Positions 51,685-62,765 of a stretch of 64,000 nt of DNA are shown here, piece after piece; position 1 is the stretch's first letter; each line of letters begins with the position of its first letter. The position numbers were made by a program, and so were the translations under genes. Source of the DNA: Nemertoderma westbladi (taxonomy: Eukaryota; Xenacoelomorpha; Nemertodermatida; Nemertodermatidae); assembly GCA_032718475.1 (NCBI GenBank), contig JAUCBJ010008795.1, positions 162,026-226,025 of the forward strand, written 5' to 3'. The notes under the pieces were generated by a model. That model saw only the letters and a list, made by a program, of their open reading frames with translations, ran no database searches and was not told where the DNA came from.

Positions 51685-52182
51685 AGACCCAATGTCCCTC
51701 ATGCTACAGTTCTCCTGTGCGTCTGACTAACCTGATTGGGCGAGAATAACCCCACAGGAGACCCAATGTCCCTCATGCTACAACAGTTCTCCTGTGCGTT
51801 CTGACTAACCTGATTGGGCGAGAATAACCCCACAGGAGACCCAATGTCCCTCATGCTACAACAGTTCTCCTGTGCGTTCTGACTAACCTGATTGGGCGAG
51901 AATAACCCCACAGGAGACCCAATGTCCCTCATGCTACAGTTCTCATGTGCGTTCTGACTAACCTGATTGGGCGAGAATAACCCCACAGGAGACCCAAAGT
52001 CCCTCATGCTACAGTTCTCCTGTGCGTCTGACTAACCTGATTGGGCGAGAATAACCCCACAGGAAACCCAATGTCCCTCATGCTACATACAGTTCTCCTG
52101 TGCGTCTGACTAACCTGATTTGGCGAGAATAACCCCACAGGAGACCCAATGTCCCTCATGCTACAGTTCTCCTGTGCCGTTT
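51685..52182. repeat. About 74-79-bp minisatellite, 7 copies
   Basis: Copies start with gacccaatgtccctcatgct and contain cctgattgggcgagaataac and cccacagga. Differences are mainly caaca insertions and gtc/gttc changes. On the minus strand the unit is open (MRDIGSPVGLFSPNQ) and contains cag followed by gttagt, a splice-donor-like string, once per copy. Confidence 0.95.
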
Positions 52183-52560
52183 TTCCAACCGTCTCTTCAT
52201 TACTCAGATACGTCATTTTACAACTAATTATCTTCCAATGATTGAGAGCAACAAGAAGTACTAAAAATAATACAATATACACAGAGATTATAAAATCCAA
52301 GTATCTTTAATGTAACTTTATCCACGGTCGGTCGGTAACACACTTGGTAAATTTAGAACACACATTTATTTCTCCTTTGTTAACTCGGGACATAATATTA
52401 GTCGTGCCATGCCGTGAATAATTGTAGTAGTTACTTTAATAATAATTACATTGAGAATGACATGTTTGGAGATACTGGCGTTTTCAATATTACAGTTCCA
52501 TCAAGTAGGCCTACTAATTTGGATAATTGCACCGAATAAGAATGACACTTGAGAAAATTA
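52183..52560. other. Sequence left of the weak exon candidate
   Basis: On the minus strand 52300-52183 is open and starts hydrophobic (YIVLFLVLLVALNHW), reading into the 78-bp repeats. No ATG begins it and no good acceptor precedes it. One TAGGCCTA palindrome is at about 52508. Confidence 0.35.
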
Positions 52561-52878
52561 TCATTGGTGCTGGCACGATAGAAGGAAAATATCTGTAAGT
52601 AATTCGTATGCAACCACCATGATGATAAGTATTAGCAAACCTGCCTTTGGGATGTCGCCTTTATCACTATTTTCATATTCATACACTTGGTTTATTCTAA
52701 ATATTATTAAATAAGATGTGAAGCTGTTGAAATCTTCTTCTAAAAAGTTATCAAAGACTATAGGATTGTGCCAAACAGAAGTCTCCAACCAGTAAATCAT
52801 GTTGCTACATTTTATGAGATGAATAGATATACCAAAAAAAAAACAAAGCAGTCCCAATCCCAAACTCAGGACAGCCAA
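52561..52878 (-). CDS. Weak exon candidate for a small membrane protein
   Basis: A 105-codon minus-strand open frame from a TTG at 52878 to TGA at 52561. The first ATG is at codon 27 (MIYWLETSVW), so the full length has no normal start. The sequence has an acidic, non-repetitive middle (FLEEDFNSF, EYENSDKGD) and a C-terminal hydrophobic segment (AGLLILIIMVVAYELL) that could cross a membrane. It is not low-complexity, which is the only reason to list it. I do not recognise the family. It may be an exon, a chance frame or a decayed element. Confidence 0.2.
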   Translation of the reverse strand: MAVLSLGLGLLCFFFGISIHLIKCSNMIYWLETSVWHNPIVFDNFLEEDFNSFTSYLIIFRINQVYEYENSDKGDIPKAGLLILIIMVVAYELLTDIFLLSCQHQ

Positions 52879-53546
52879 ATATTATGTACTATTTCCATGT
52901 TTGGCCATATGTTTTCAAGTCAGCCGCTGAAGTTAAGCCCCGTTCACACCCAACGGTACCGTTGCAGTAACTGATTGTCTATCTGTGGACTGTGAATTCA
53001 ACAGGAAATTACATTAATTGTTTTCACATTGTTTAAATGGGCTGCGGTAAACCGCGCAGTTTACCGCACAACTACCTGTTGGGCAGGGACGGATTATGGA
53101 ATTTCGGGCCCCCGGCAGTCGCAACTTACGGGCCCCTACCCACTACCCCCCCCCCCCCCACCCCCCCCCCGACGATAACCAATTTCAAAAAATTTTGGTC
53201 CCCGTTGGTACAAATAAGTAACGCTGGTGATATTTTTTTCAAATAAAACAATATATTCGATATAAAAACGTAACGGAAAACACTAGAAAACACAGAATAG
53301 TTGAATTTCGCTAAATTGAATATCAGTGAAAAAAGAGGTGATTTCCGCTTACTTTTATTTTTATCGAATAATAGTCCTTTATTATTTAAATAATAATAAT
53401 TTTTTCCTAAAATTACACCATCCAAAAGACATCAATTCTATATTTAGGAACGAATAATATACTGGTATATCAATGAATTAGACACAAAATTACTTAAAAA
53501 TAGCAATTTTTTTTAAAAACACTTTATCATTCTATGGGACACAGTG

Positions 53547-53575
53547 CTCTGAATGGTGAGCCTCACCATTCAGAG
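53547..53575. repeat. 29-bp palindrome
   Basis: ctctgaatggtgag and its exact complement around a single central c. Confidence 0.9.
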
Positions 53576-55485
53576 ATCAGAGATATTCAGATATTCACCA
53601 TTGTATGAATATATAAATATATATATTTATACATATATATCTAATGATTGTGACCATAAGTCATTTTGAAAGATCAAACAAAATATATATAACTTTTATG
53701 TAGAATTTAGCGATCTTATGGTTGCATATTATATAGTATTATGTATAATCATATTCTATATAACTCCAGCAATTTCTACACTTTAGCCAAATCGGGAAAT
53801 CCTTGGTAGGACTGGTCATATGGATGCACAACACATTTTGATGATATAAGAATATTTAATTAGTTATGTATATCTATATAACTTTATATATGTATTTGGT
53901 TTGTTTATAGGACTGTTACTAAGATAAAACATTTCCATTTTTAATTAAACATCAAATTTCACGTTTTTGCCTAACGGACCTACACCCTATCACAACATTT
54001 AATGAATTAAAATTGTTTTTACTAACTAGTAAACATCATTATGTGCAAATATCACGATTCAGAGTTATGACCGCTGATCATAGTACCAAACGAGAGAGAG
54101 CGAGCTTTGTTGAATAAGAAACGAAGTATGAAATTTTGATACATTACATTAAATTATCACAACTAAAAATGCTAAATAATAAATTAATCACATTAATATT
54201 GTAACATTTATATCAATTTACGCTATTAATTGCAGACTACAACTACCACTAACTAGACCTAAAATTATAGCTGTTGTTATAAAATAATGAATGCCCTCAC
54301 GCTTTTAAAAAATTTTAATATTAATAAGCTAAATATTATCATCTGCAACTTGAGCTGTATTCTATTTCTCTATTTATTCCAGCATTGTTCCCTTGACCTT
54401 TGGCCTCTGAAAAAATATGCTTTTACAATCCCTCGAATATACGGATAAAAAGTTGGACAAAAAATAATTATTTATGTAAAAGAATAGTCATTTTTCAAAA
54501 TTAACAAAATTCATATAAGTTTGAGATAAAATATGCAGCCATATTACAAATTTATAAATCAAATTCCTAAATTCCATAAAACTGTATCTTTGATAAACAT
54601 TTGTTATTTTATTTGCTATAATTATATTGCATTTTCGTTTCCTTTAAGTTTTAAATTCATGAAATAATTAATGATATTGTATTAATTATCCAAAATATAA
54701 CTTAAAAAAAAACATAATAATAGTTATAATAATATGACATGCAACCATAAGACATATCAACTGCTTATGGTGCATGATTTATTTAAACTATATTTCAGAT
54801 TGAGTTTTGGTGTATTGGAAGGTTTGAGGTACTTGAAGTTTTAGCATTATTCTTTATAAACCTTTCCTACTAAATATACCGAATAATGTTGAAATTTAAT
54901 AGGCAGCCATATAACGAATCATTATAAAGAAAAATTTATACAATAATTACATTATCACATTAGATACAACAATTATTGTATTTTTCTTTTTATTCATATT
55001 TTAAATTGATAAAATAATATTTCATAATGTTTTAATTAAAGAAATAAGGCTTTTAAAATACATATATAATATTATTTTATTTATTTGTAATAATTGTATG
55101 GAATTAATTTCGCACAAACAAATCGCCAGAGCGACATATTTTCCAGCTTTATACCGCAGTGCGACATGTGCGCAGTGCACATTAGTTATGAAATAAGACA
55201 TGCAACCATAATACAGTCCCAGTGCTTAAGGCTGCATGTTTTATTTAAACTTTACTTTTGAAGCGAGTTTGTAGGTAATGGTTGTTTGAACATTGAACTA
55301 AGTAGATATTTCTCGAATAATTCGAGAAAATTCAGATTTATTTTAATTTTAACATATTAATTCTGACTTTCTGACCGTTTGTCTGTTGATCTGTTTTACA
55401 TAATATAGTATCTCTCAACCCATAGCAAAAACCTATGGCATGGAGTTTTCCTAGTCTGTGATTTCATTCCCGATTACGGTTTTCA
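53576..55485. other. AT-rich hAT interior, no gene
   Basis: Contains TA runs and copies of the catgcaaccataag...cttatgg(c)tgcat hairpin near 54739-54774 and 55199-55238, each followed by a ttatttaaact string. No open frame of note. Confidence 0.5.
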
Positions 55486-55625
55486 TGTTTGGTGGCATCT
55501 AGACTGTCTGTATGTCTGTCCGTTTGCCTGCCTATGTGTCTGTCAAAATATAATATTTCACCATACAAAGCTAAAATCTTGGGCATCTGTGTTTTATCGT
55601 TATCAGACTTCATTTTTAGTGGCAT
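55486..55625. repeat. Diverged monomer of the 147-bp satellite
   Basis: Contains tcatgtttggtggcat, tgtctgtccgtttgcctgcc, tgtctgtcaaaatataatat and acaaagctaaaatcttggg in the order seen in the main array at 59.6-61.3 kb. Confidence 0.8.
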
Positions 55626-56127
55626 ATAAACTGTTTTCGATCAGTCTTACATAATTAAATTTCGACCACAAGTTATTATATCCCAGAATACAGGAGTTTT
55701 CGCACCAAATATACTTTTTTTACCGCCCCAAATAGGTAAAATAGCCCCAAATTTCAGTTAGTCAGTCAGTCAGCAACGATTCGGTTCCTAATAACGGATC
55801 TACTGATAGCTAAATTATAATTACTTAGTCAAGCTGATAAACCCAGAATTGCTAATTAAAGTTGTGTGGTTTAACGGATCACATTACTTATCAAAGGTCA
55901 AGCAGATTATTGTATTGGAAACCGATTGCTTATTAGAGTTGTTTTCATCCAAACCCAGTAGCTAATACACGGATTACGTATTACGCACGTGCTGTAGGAA
56001 TGAATATAAGTCACTGCAAACAAGTATTGTACTTTCTGTTTTGGTCGGCCTCCACCATACGAGTTTCGAATTATGTTTTTTTTTTGAGAAGCCGTTCTGT
56101 AGTGCAGATGATCGTTGGATCCACTAA

Positions 56128-56640
56128 TATGACATGCAACCATAAGACAGCTCCATTGCTTATGGCTGCATGTTTTATTTAAACTTCATCTCATACATGA
56201 GTCTACATGCAATGGGTGGTATATCTAAATAGATTGAGGCACTTGAATTAAGGTTGAAATATGATATACAGCCGTATAACAGTGTAATTAGACTTAAAAT
56301 AAACCTAATATTATTTAAAATAAGACATGCAACGCAATGCATTGAAATTTCCAGTGCTTATTTCAAGTTCCATGCACATTTTATTAAACTATATTCCATT
56401 CTAGAGTTTGTAATGTAGTTCGTGGGGGCTGGTTTATCTAAATAGATATTATTCTCAGAAAAGTTCGAGTAATTTCGATTTTATTAAAGTTTTCATTTTG
56501 CTATTGGAATAACTAGGAATATTGATGTAATTAATATCCAATTTAATTTGTATCACTAATTAATTGCAGTTATTACAACAAAGTTTCGGTAAACAATCAT
56601 AAACTTAGCATATAATGGTTGCTATAAAGCTAGAGTTCAG
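56128..56640. repeat. About 510-bp duplicated segment, first copy
   Basis: Matches 57438-57940 throughout: both begin with a catgcaaccataag...ctgcatgttttatttaaac hairpin, pass through ttaaggttgaaatatgatat, a second hairpin remnant, atccaatttaatttgtatca, and end near gcatataatrgttgctat. Divergence is moderate. Confidence 0.85.
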
Positions 56641-57010
56641 ATTTTATTTACGGTATCAATTTTCATGTTTGGCAGCGTTTGTAAAGTTTTATGTCTGTCC
56701 GTTTGTCAGTCGATCTGTCTGTCAAAATACAATATGACACCCTACAAATCTTAAATCTTGGGAATGTCTGTTTTTTTGGATTCTGACTTCAATTACGGTA
56801 TCAGTTTTCATATTTGGCAGCGTTTGTAAACTTTGTATGTCTGTCCGTTTGTCAGTCGATCTGTCTGTCAAAATACAATATGACACCCTATAAAGCTTAA
56901 ATCTTGGAAATGTCTGTTTTTTGGACTCTGACTTCATTTACGGTATCAGTTTTCATGTTTGGCAGCATTTGTAAAGTTTGTATGTCTGTCCGTTTGTCAG
57001 TCGATCTATT
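56640..57010. repeat. Satellite monomers (about 147 bp), 2.5 copies
   Basis: Three tgtctgtccgtttgtcagtc blocks at about 56693, 56838 and 56984 with the same neighbours as the main array. Confidence 0.9.
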
Positions 57011-57437
57011 AGTCCGGTAGTTTCAGAGATGTATTCTAAAGCTTTGAACTTTGGGCCATGTGCCCTTTCTACTGCAACCGTCCCATTTGTCTATCTTTTG
57101 TCTCTCTGTACCAATATTTAGTGTGAAGTTTGTGCTATCTAGCCAGACAACCTGTGGTTAGTGAGAACTAAAAATACGGCGCCTGTCCTTTCTCAAAATT
57201 AACTATAGATTATATAAAACATGCAGCCATAAAACCAATTCATTGCAGTTATTAATTAAACAGACTCTTTGATGAAATTAGTAACTACAAATTATTGTAC
57301 TTTCATTTCTTTTATATTTTCAAGGGATTAAATCATTTAAATAATTCAACTAACTAACTAATTTAACCATTTATAATATTGTATTTATTAATTGACCAAA
57401 ATATGACATAAAAAAACATAATAATTATTATTATAAT

Positions 57438-57940
57438 ATAACATGCAACCATAAGAGAGCTCCATTGCTTAAGGCTGCATGTTTTATTTAAACTTTATCT
57501 CAGACGTGAGTTTACATGTAATGGCTGGTTTATCTAAATAGATTGAGACACTTGAATTAAGGTTGAAATATGATATGTAACCGTATAACAGTATAATAAG
57601 ACTTAAAATAAACCTAATATTATTTATAATAATGCACGCAACTGTATTGAAAGTTCTAGTGCTTATGGCTGCACGTTTTATTTAAACTGTATTCCAGAAA
57701 AGAGTTGTATTGTAGTGTGGGCTGGTTTATCTAAATAGATAATTCTCAGAAAAGTTCGAGTAATTCCGATTTTTTTAAAGTTTTCATTACTTGATATTGG
57801 AATAATTAGGAATATTGATGTAATTCATATCCAATTTAATTTGTATCACTAATTAATTGCAGTTATTACAACAAAGTTACGGTAAACAATTATAAAATTA
57901 GCATATAATAGTTGCTATGAAGCTATGCAGAAGAATACAG
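57438..57940. repeat. About 510-bp duplicated segment, second copy
   Basis: Partner of 56128-56640; see there. It is separated from the first copy by the satellite monomers and about 430 bp of other AT-rich DNA. Confidence 0.85.
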
Positions 57941-57982
57941 ACGTGTTTAAGAGATTATTATTACTAAGTTAGTGATAGTTAG

Positions 57983-58635
57983 TTATAGAAGTATAAGTAC
58001 GTTCGTCCTATAGGCCGCAACGCTGCAATACGGTACATTACTGCGTTAAGCAGTAAAACACCCAGAACTCTGAAAAGTTCGCATAATATTGTTGCAAATG
58101 TACCAATTGTTGATATCACACGTGAACCTTTTCACGAGTTATTTAGGGCAGCAGTAGCAGACAGCCTTCTTAGATGGAGTCCATGCTGGTCTCTGACTGA
58201 CTGCAGAGTATACAAAACCTCTGGATGGCACATTCACAATAATGCTACGCCGGCGCGTCATTGTGCTCAAGAAGAACGACACACATCTCCACTAACCAGA
58301 CTCCGTGAACAACATCGGAAGCTGTTTCATCCTCAGTCTCCGAACAGCCCTTTCTGCTTGAACTGAGCTGCCCCACCGCCTTGTAGGACATTGCTTCTCC
58401 ACTACGCTGCTGGACCAGCCTGTGCACTAATCTTGTGCTTTCTCAGTTGCGGCCCCTACTATTTGGAACAGACTGCCAATCTACGGTCGGCAATCACCAA
58501 CCATCGACGGTTTCTTGAGTCGCAGGCTAAAGACACACTGACTTGCCGATGCTGGAGTGATCGAGCAAATGTCATGGGCGATAGGGAGTCATGAGGTGCA
58601 GCACGATGTTATCGACATGTCCGTTCTTTAATTAA
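57983..58635 (+). pseudogene. LINE fragment (copy 4), mosaic and indel-rich
   Basis: Shares its whole length with copy 5 (58756 onward) at an offset of about 773 bp, including about 150 bp of non-LINE sequence at the left (cgttcgtcctataggccgca). LINE homology starts near 58138 (ttatttagggcagcagtag) and ends with gtcatgggcgatagggagt. Compared with copy 5 it carries many 1-4 base insertions rich in C and CT (cgccggcgcgtc, gtgctcaag, gactccgtg). A CR1/L2-like coding relic sits at 58440-58547. No frame is intact. Confidence 0.75.
58440..58547 (+). pseudogene. CR1/L2-like LINE C-terminal relic inside copy 4
   Basis: Across three frames the order is FSVAAPTIWNRLP, then NLRSAITNHRRFLES, then RRLKTH followed by a stop. 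This is the well-known C-terminal pattern of CR1/L2-type LINEs (AAPxxWNxLPxxLRSAxxxxxFxxxLKTHL), interrupted by two frameshifts. It replaces the RTE-like segment present in copy 5. Part of the resemblance could be chance because the surrounding DNA still aligns loosely with copy 5. Confidence 0.45.
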
Positions 58636-58755
58636 ACTGTTTTTATCTAATTTTTTAGCAATCCTACATTTTAACAGTGCCATGCGCCTTGCTCTTAATT
58701 TAGGAACATGGCGCTAGTATAAATATTTATAATTATTATTATCTATTATTATTGA

Positions 58756-59410
58756 TTATAGAAGTATAAGTACGTTCGTCCTATAGGCCGCAACGTCTGC
58801 AATACGGTACTTATACTGCGTTAAGAGTAAAACACCAGAACTCTGAAAAGTTCGCATAATATTGTTGCAAATGTACCAATTGTTCATATCACACGTGAAC
58901 CTTTTAGAGTTTATTTAGGGCAGCAGTAGAGACAGCCTTCTTAGATGGGAGTCCATGCTGTCTCTGACTGACTGCAGAGTATACAAAACCTCTGGATGGC
59001 ACATTCACAATAATGCTACGCCGGGGTCATTGTGTCAAGAAGAACGAACACATCTCCATAACCAGACTGTGAACAACATCGGAAGTGTTTCATTAGTCCC
59101 GCAAGCTTTTACTTGAACTGAGCTGCCACCGCCTTGTAGGACATTGCTTTCACCGTGTGGACCAGCCTGTGCATAATCTTGTGCTTTGGCGGCCTCATGG
59201 AACGACTATGTATGATGGTAAGCCCATGACTTTCTTGAGACGCATTTTAAAGAACACTGGACTTGAAGATGCGGATGATGTAGCAAATGTCATGGGTGAT
59301 AGGGAGTTGAGGTGGAGCAATTTTATCGACAAGCCGACACATCTTTCTTAATATATTTGATATAATTAATGCAGCCGCAATGCAACATGCCGATAGTAGT
59401 AGTAGTAGTT
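58756..59410 (+). pseudogene. LINE fragment (copy 5) with intact 3' tail
   Basis: After the same about 150-bp non-LINE left part as copy 4, LINE homology begins near 58905. The last third is well preserved: DQPVHNLVLWRPHG, KPMTFLRRILKNTGLEDADD and VANVMGDREL (59157-59351, ending in TAA). The 3' UTR and tail match copy 1 and end in tagtagtagtagtag (about 59394-59410). The upstream part has frameshifts and stops. Confidence 0.85.
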
Positions 59411-59559
59411 ATAGATGTTTGTTGATACCAATAGAAAGATAGAAGAAATATTGGGTATAAAAGTTTAATCAATTATTATCTGACTTGTAGCAATAATTAA
59501 TCTATATGTGTACCGACATTTGCAGGGGCTCATATCCATATACAATATATTAGACCAGA

Positions 59560-61277
59560 CAGCTAAAATCTTCCATATGTCGTATTTTCATCACTGATGT
59601 CATTTCCCATATCAGTTTTCAAGTTTGGCGGCATTTGTACAGTTTGTATGTCTGTTCGTTTGTCGAAAAACAATATGACACCCTACAAAGCTAAAATCAC
59701 GGTAATGTCTGTTTTCTTGGACTCAGACTTCATTTACGATATCAGTTTTGATGTTTGGCAGCATTTGTAAAGTTTGTATGTCTGTCCGTTTGTCAGTCGA
59801 TCTGTCTGTCAAAATACAATATGACACCCTATAAAGCTTAAATCTTGGGAATGTCTGTTTTCTTAAATTCCGACTTCATGTACGGTATCAGTTTTCAAGT
59901 TTGGCAGAATTTGTACAGTTTGTATACGTCTGTCCGTTTGTCAGTCGATCTGTCCGTCAAAATACAATATGACACCCTACAAAGCTAAAATCCTGGGAAT
60001 GTCTGTTTTCTTGCACTCTGACTTCATTTACCGTATCAGTTTTCATGTTTGGCAGCATTTGTACAGTTTGTATGTCTGTCCGTTTGTCAGTCGATCTGTC
60101 TGTCAAAATACAATATGACACCCTACAAATGCTAAAATCCTGGGAATGTCTGTTTTATTGGACTCTGACTTCATTTACGTGTATCAGATTTCATGTTTGG
60201 CAGCAATTGAACAGTTTGTTTGTCTGTCCGTTTGTCAGTCGATCTGTCTGTCAAAATACAATATGACACCCTACAAAGCTAAAATCCTGGGAATGTCTGT
60301 TTTCTTGGACTCTGACTTCATTTACTGTATCAGTTTTCATGTTTGGCAGCATTTGTACAGTTTGTATACGTCTGTCCGTTTGTCAGTCGATCTGTCTGTC
60401 AAAATACAATATGACACCATACAAAGCTAACATCCCGGGAATGTCTGTTTTCTTGGACTCTGACTTCATTTAGTGTATCAGATTTCATGTTTGGCAGCAA
60501 TTGAACAGTTTGTTTGTCTGTCCGTTTATCAGTCGATCTGTCTGTCAAAATACAATATGACACCCTGCAAATTCTAAAATCCTGTGAATGTCTGTTTTCT
60601 TGGACTCTGACTTCATTTACGGTATCAGTTTCCATGTTTGGCAGCAATTTTACAGTTTGTAAGTCTGTCCGTTTGTCTGTCAATCTGTCTGTCAAAATAC
60701 AATATGACACCATACAAAGCTAACATCCCGGGAATGTCTGTTTTCTTGGACTCTGACTTCATTTAGTGTATCAGATTTCATGTTTGGCAGCAATTGAACA
60801 GTTTGTTTGTCTGTCCGTTTATCAGTCGATCTGTCTGTCAAAATACAATATGACACCCTGCAAATTCTAAAATCCTGTGAATGTCAGTTTTCTTGGACTC
60901 TGACTTCATTTACGGTATCAGTTTCAATGTTTGGCAGCAATTTTACAGTTTGTAAGTCTGTCCGTTTGTCTGTCAATCTGTCTGTCAAAATACAATATGA
61001 CACCCTATAAAGCTTAAATCTTGGGAATGTCTGTTTTTGGACTCTGAATTCATTTGCGGTATCAGTTTCAATGTTTGGCAACAATTTTACAGTTTGTACG
61101 TCTGTCCGTTTATCTGTCAATATGTCAGTCAAAATATATTTTAACACACCGCAAAACAAAAAAATTCGATACGTGCTTTTTATTGTTCTCTGATTTCATT
61201 CCAATATCAATTCTCATGTTTTATGTCACCTTGACTGTTTGACTGTCAAAATATCATATATCACCCTACAAAGCAAG
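59560..61277. repeat. About 147-bp satellite, roughly 12 tandem copies
   Basis: Unit starts measured at tgtctgtccg blocks are 59779, 59927, 60073, 60221 and 60369, a spacing of 146-148 bp. The unit contains tgtctgtccgtttgtcagtc, gatctgtctgtcaaaataca, atatgacaccctacaaagct, cttggactctgacttcattt and catgtttggcagca. Copies differ by a few percent and small indels. The array continues after an insertion at 61756. Confidence 0.95.
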
Positions 61278-61283
61278 TTTTCT

Positions 61284-61749
61284 GGGACCGAATTGTCCGG
61301 TACCGAATTGTTCGGGACCGAATTGTCCTAGGACCGAATTTTCTGGGACCGAATTGTCTGGGACCGAATTGTCCGGTACCGAATTGTCCGGGAACGAATT
61401 CTCCTAGGACCGAATTTTCTGGGACCGAATTGTCTGGGACCGAATTGTCCGGTACCGAATAGTCCGTATCTTGATAGAAATATAATTCGGACCAAAAACA
61501 ATTTAATATGAAAATTGAATTACAAATATTTATATACTTATTTAGCATAATATTAATATGTATAAATTCAAGAATAAAAACGTATTAAATCAATAGCTTA
61601 ATTTAATTTAATTTGGTCCTGGAAAATTCGGTCCCATTAAATATGTATGTTATGGGACCGAATTTTCTAAGTCAGTATCCGGTCAATTAGGTCCCAAAAC
61701 ACTAAATTAAAGGGACCGAATTGACCGGGATTGAATTGTCCTGATTCCA
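61284..61749. mobile_element. 466-bp element with GGACCGAATT-type repeats at both ends
   Basis: It interrupts a monomer of the 147-bp satellite between the acaaagc and ttttcttgg parts. The left end has about ten copies of (g)ggaccgaattgtcc-like sequence (61284-61470). The right end has five related copies in both orientations (61610-61749, including attcggtccc, ggtcaattaggtccc and gggaccgaattgacc). ttttct is found just outside each end (61278-61283 and 61750-61755), a possible 6-bp duplication, but the exact ends are uncertain. There is no coding frame. The plan resembles the element at 13953-15097. Confidence 0.6.
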
Positions 61750-61755
61750 TTTTCT

Positions 61756-61965
61756 TGGTGTCTGTCTTATTTTCGATATCATTTTTCATGTTTGGTGGCA
61801 TCTCAACTGTCTGTCTGTCTTTCCGTTTGTCTGTCAATCCGTATGTTAAAAGATATTATATCGTACCACATAGTTAAAATCTTATGAGGTTTACCTGGTC
61901 TCGGATTTCATTTCCGATGTTAGCATTATTGATTGGCTGCAATGAAACTGTTTGTATGTTATGTC
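61756..61965. repeat. 147-bp satellite, continuation after the insertion
   Basis: Resumes with ttcttggtgtctgtcttatt, catgtttggtggcat and ctgtctgtctttccgtttgt, in the order expected from the interrupted monomer, with more divergence than the main array. Confidence 0.8.
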
Positions 61966-62379
61966 AGTATTGATGTTCAGACAGACAAAAAATTTCGTCC
62001 AGGAAATCCCAAATAATGGCGAATATTTTAGAATAACGTCGTCGTTGTTCTATTTTAGATTGTTGGTATGCCGTCTAACATTTTGATGGACAAACCAACA
62101 TGATGGACATGAAAAGACAGCTAGCTAGCTAGCTACAGTATTATAACTCGAGAAATAAAAGATATGTGGTGAGGCCATTTTCACCTACCTATGACATTGT
62201 CATTAATTTAACATTAACATTTATTTGTCTAAAAAGGTTAAGCCTCTTAAGCAAAAAAATTTGGCATAGAAACCCATAATTTCAATTCTCTTTCAATTTG
62301 TTTGAAATATGATTGTAGAAATATTTTGTCAAATTTTTCATGAAAATCTTAAGAGACACGAACAAAGATAAAATAAATC

Positions 62380-62765
62380 ATACAGCCAGCTATAAAGTCC
62401 ATCTATTACCTGATTGCTTATGGCTGCATGTTTTATTTTATCATTTAATTTGCAGCCATAAGCGTGGGCGCAAATGGCCTTATGGCTGCAGGGTAAATTA
62501 TTTCCATGCAGCCATAAGTCATTTAAAAAAAATAAAAGTTTCAGCTAAATATATAATATAACATAATTTATATAGCCAATTGTGCCAGATATATGGTTCC
62601 TCCAATTCCCTATCGGGAAATATGAAGCCATAAGGCCGGTCATCTCTTATGGCTGCATGTGACCATAAGGCCATTTTTGTGACCATAAGGCCATTGTCTT
62701 ATATATGATGCAGCCATAAGACTTTACCCAATCGGGTAAAACCGGCATTATGGCTGCATGTGAGA
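62380..62765. repeat. Cluster of CCATAAG / CTTATGG motifs near the hAT right end
   Basis: About ten copies of cagccataag, gaccataagg or the inverse cttatggctgcat in under 400 bp. The same motif occurs as spaced inverted pairs through the element (near 53650, 54745, 55204, 56139, 57450 and 57660). Clustered subterminal motifs in hAT elements are known transposase-binding sites; that role here is an inference. Confidence 0.7.

Noticed and set aside
60045-61159. Several 60-100-codon frames with VRLSV or TDKRTD repeats
   Set aside because: Translations of the 147-bp satellite on both strands.
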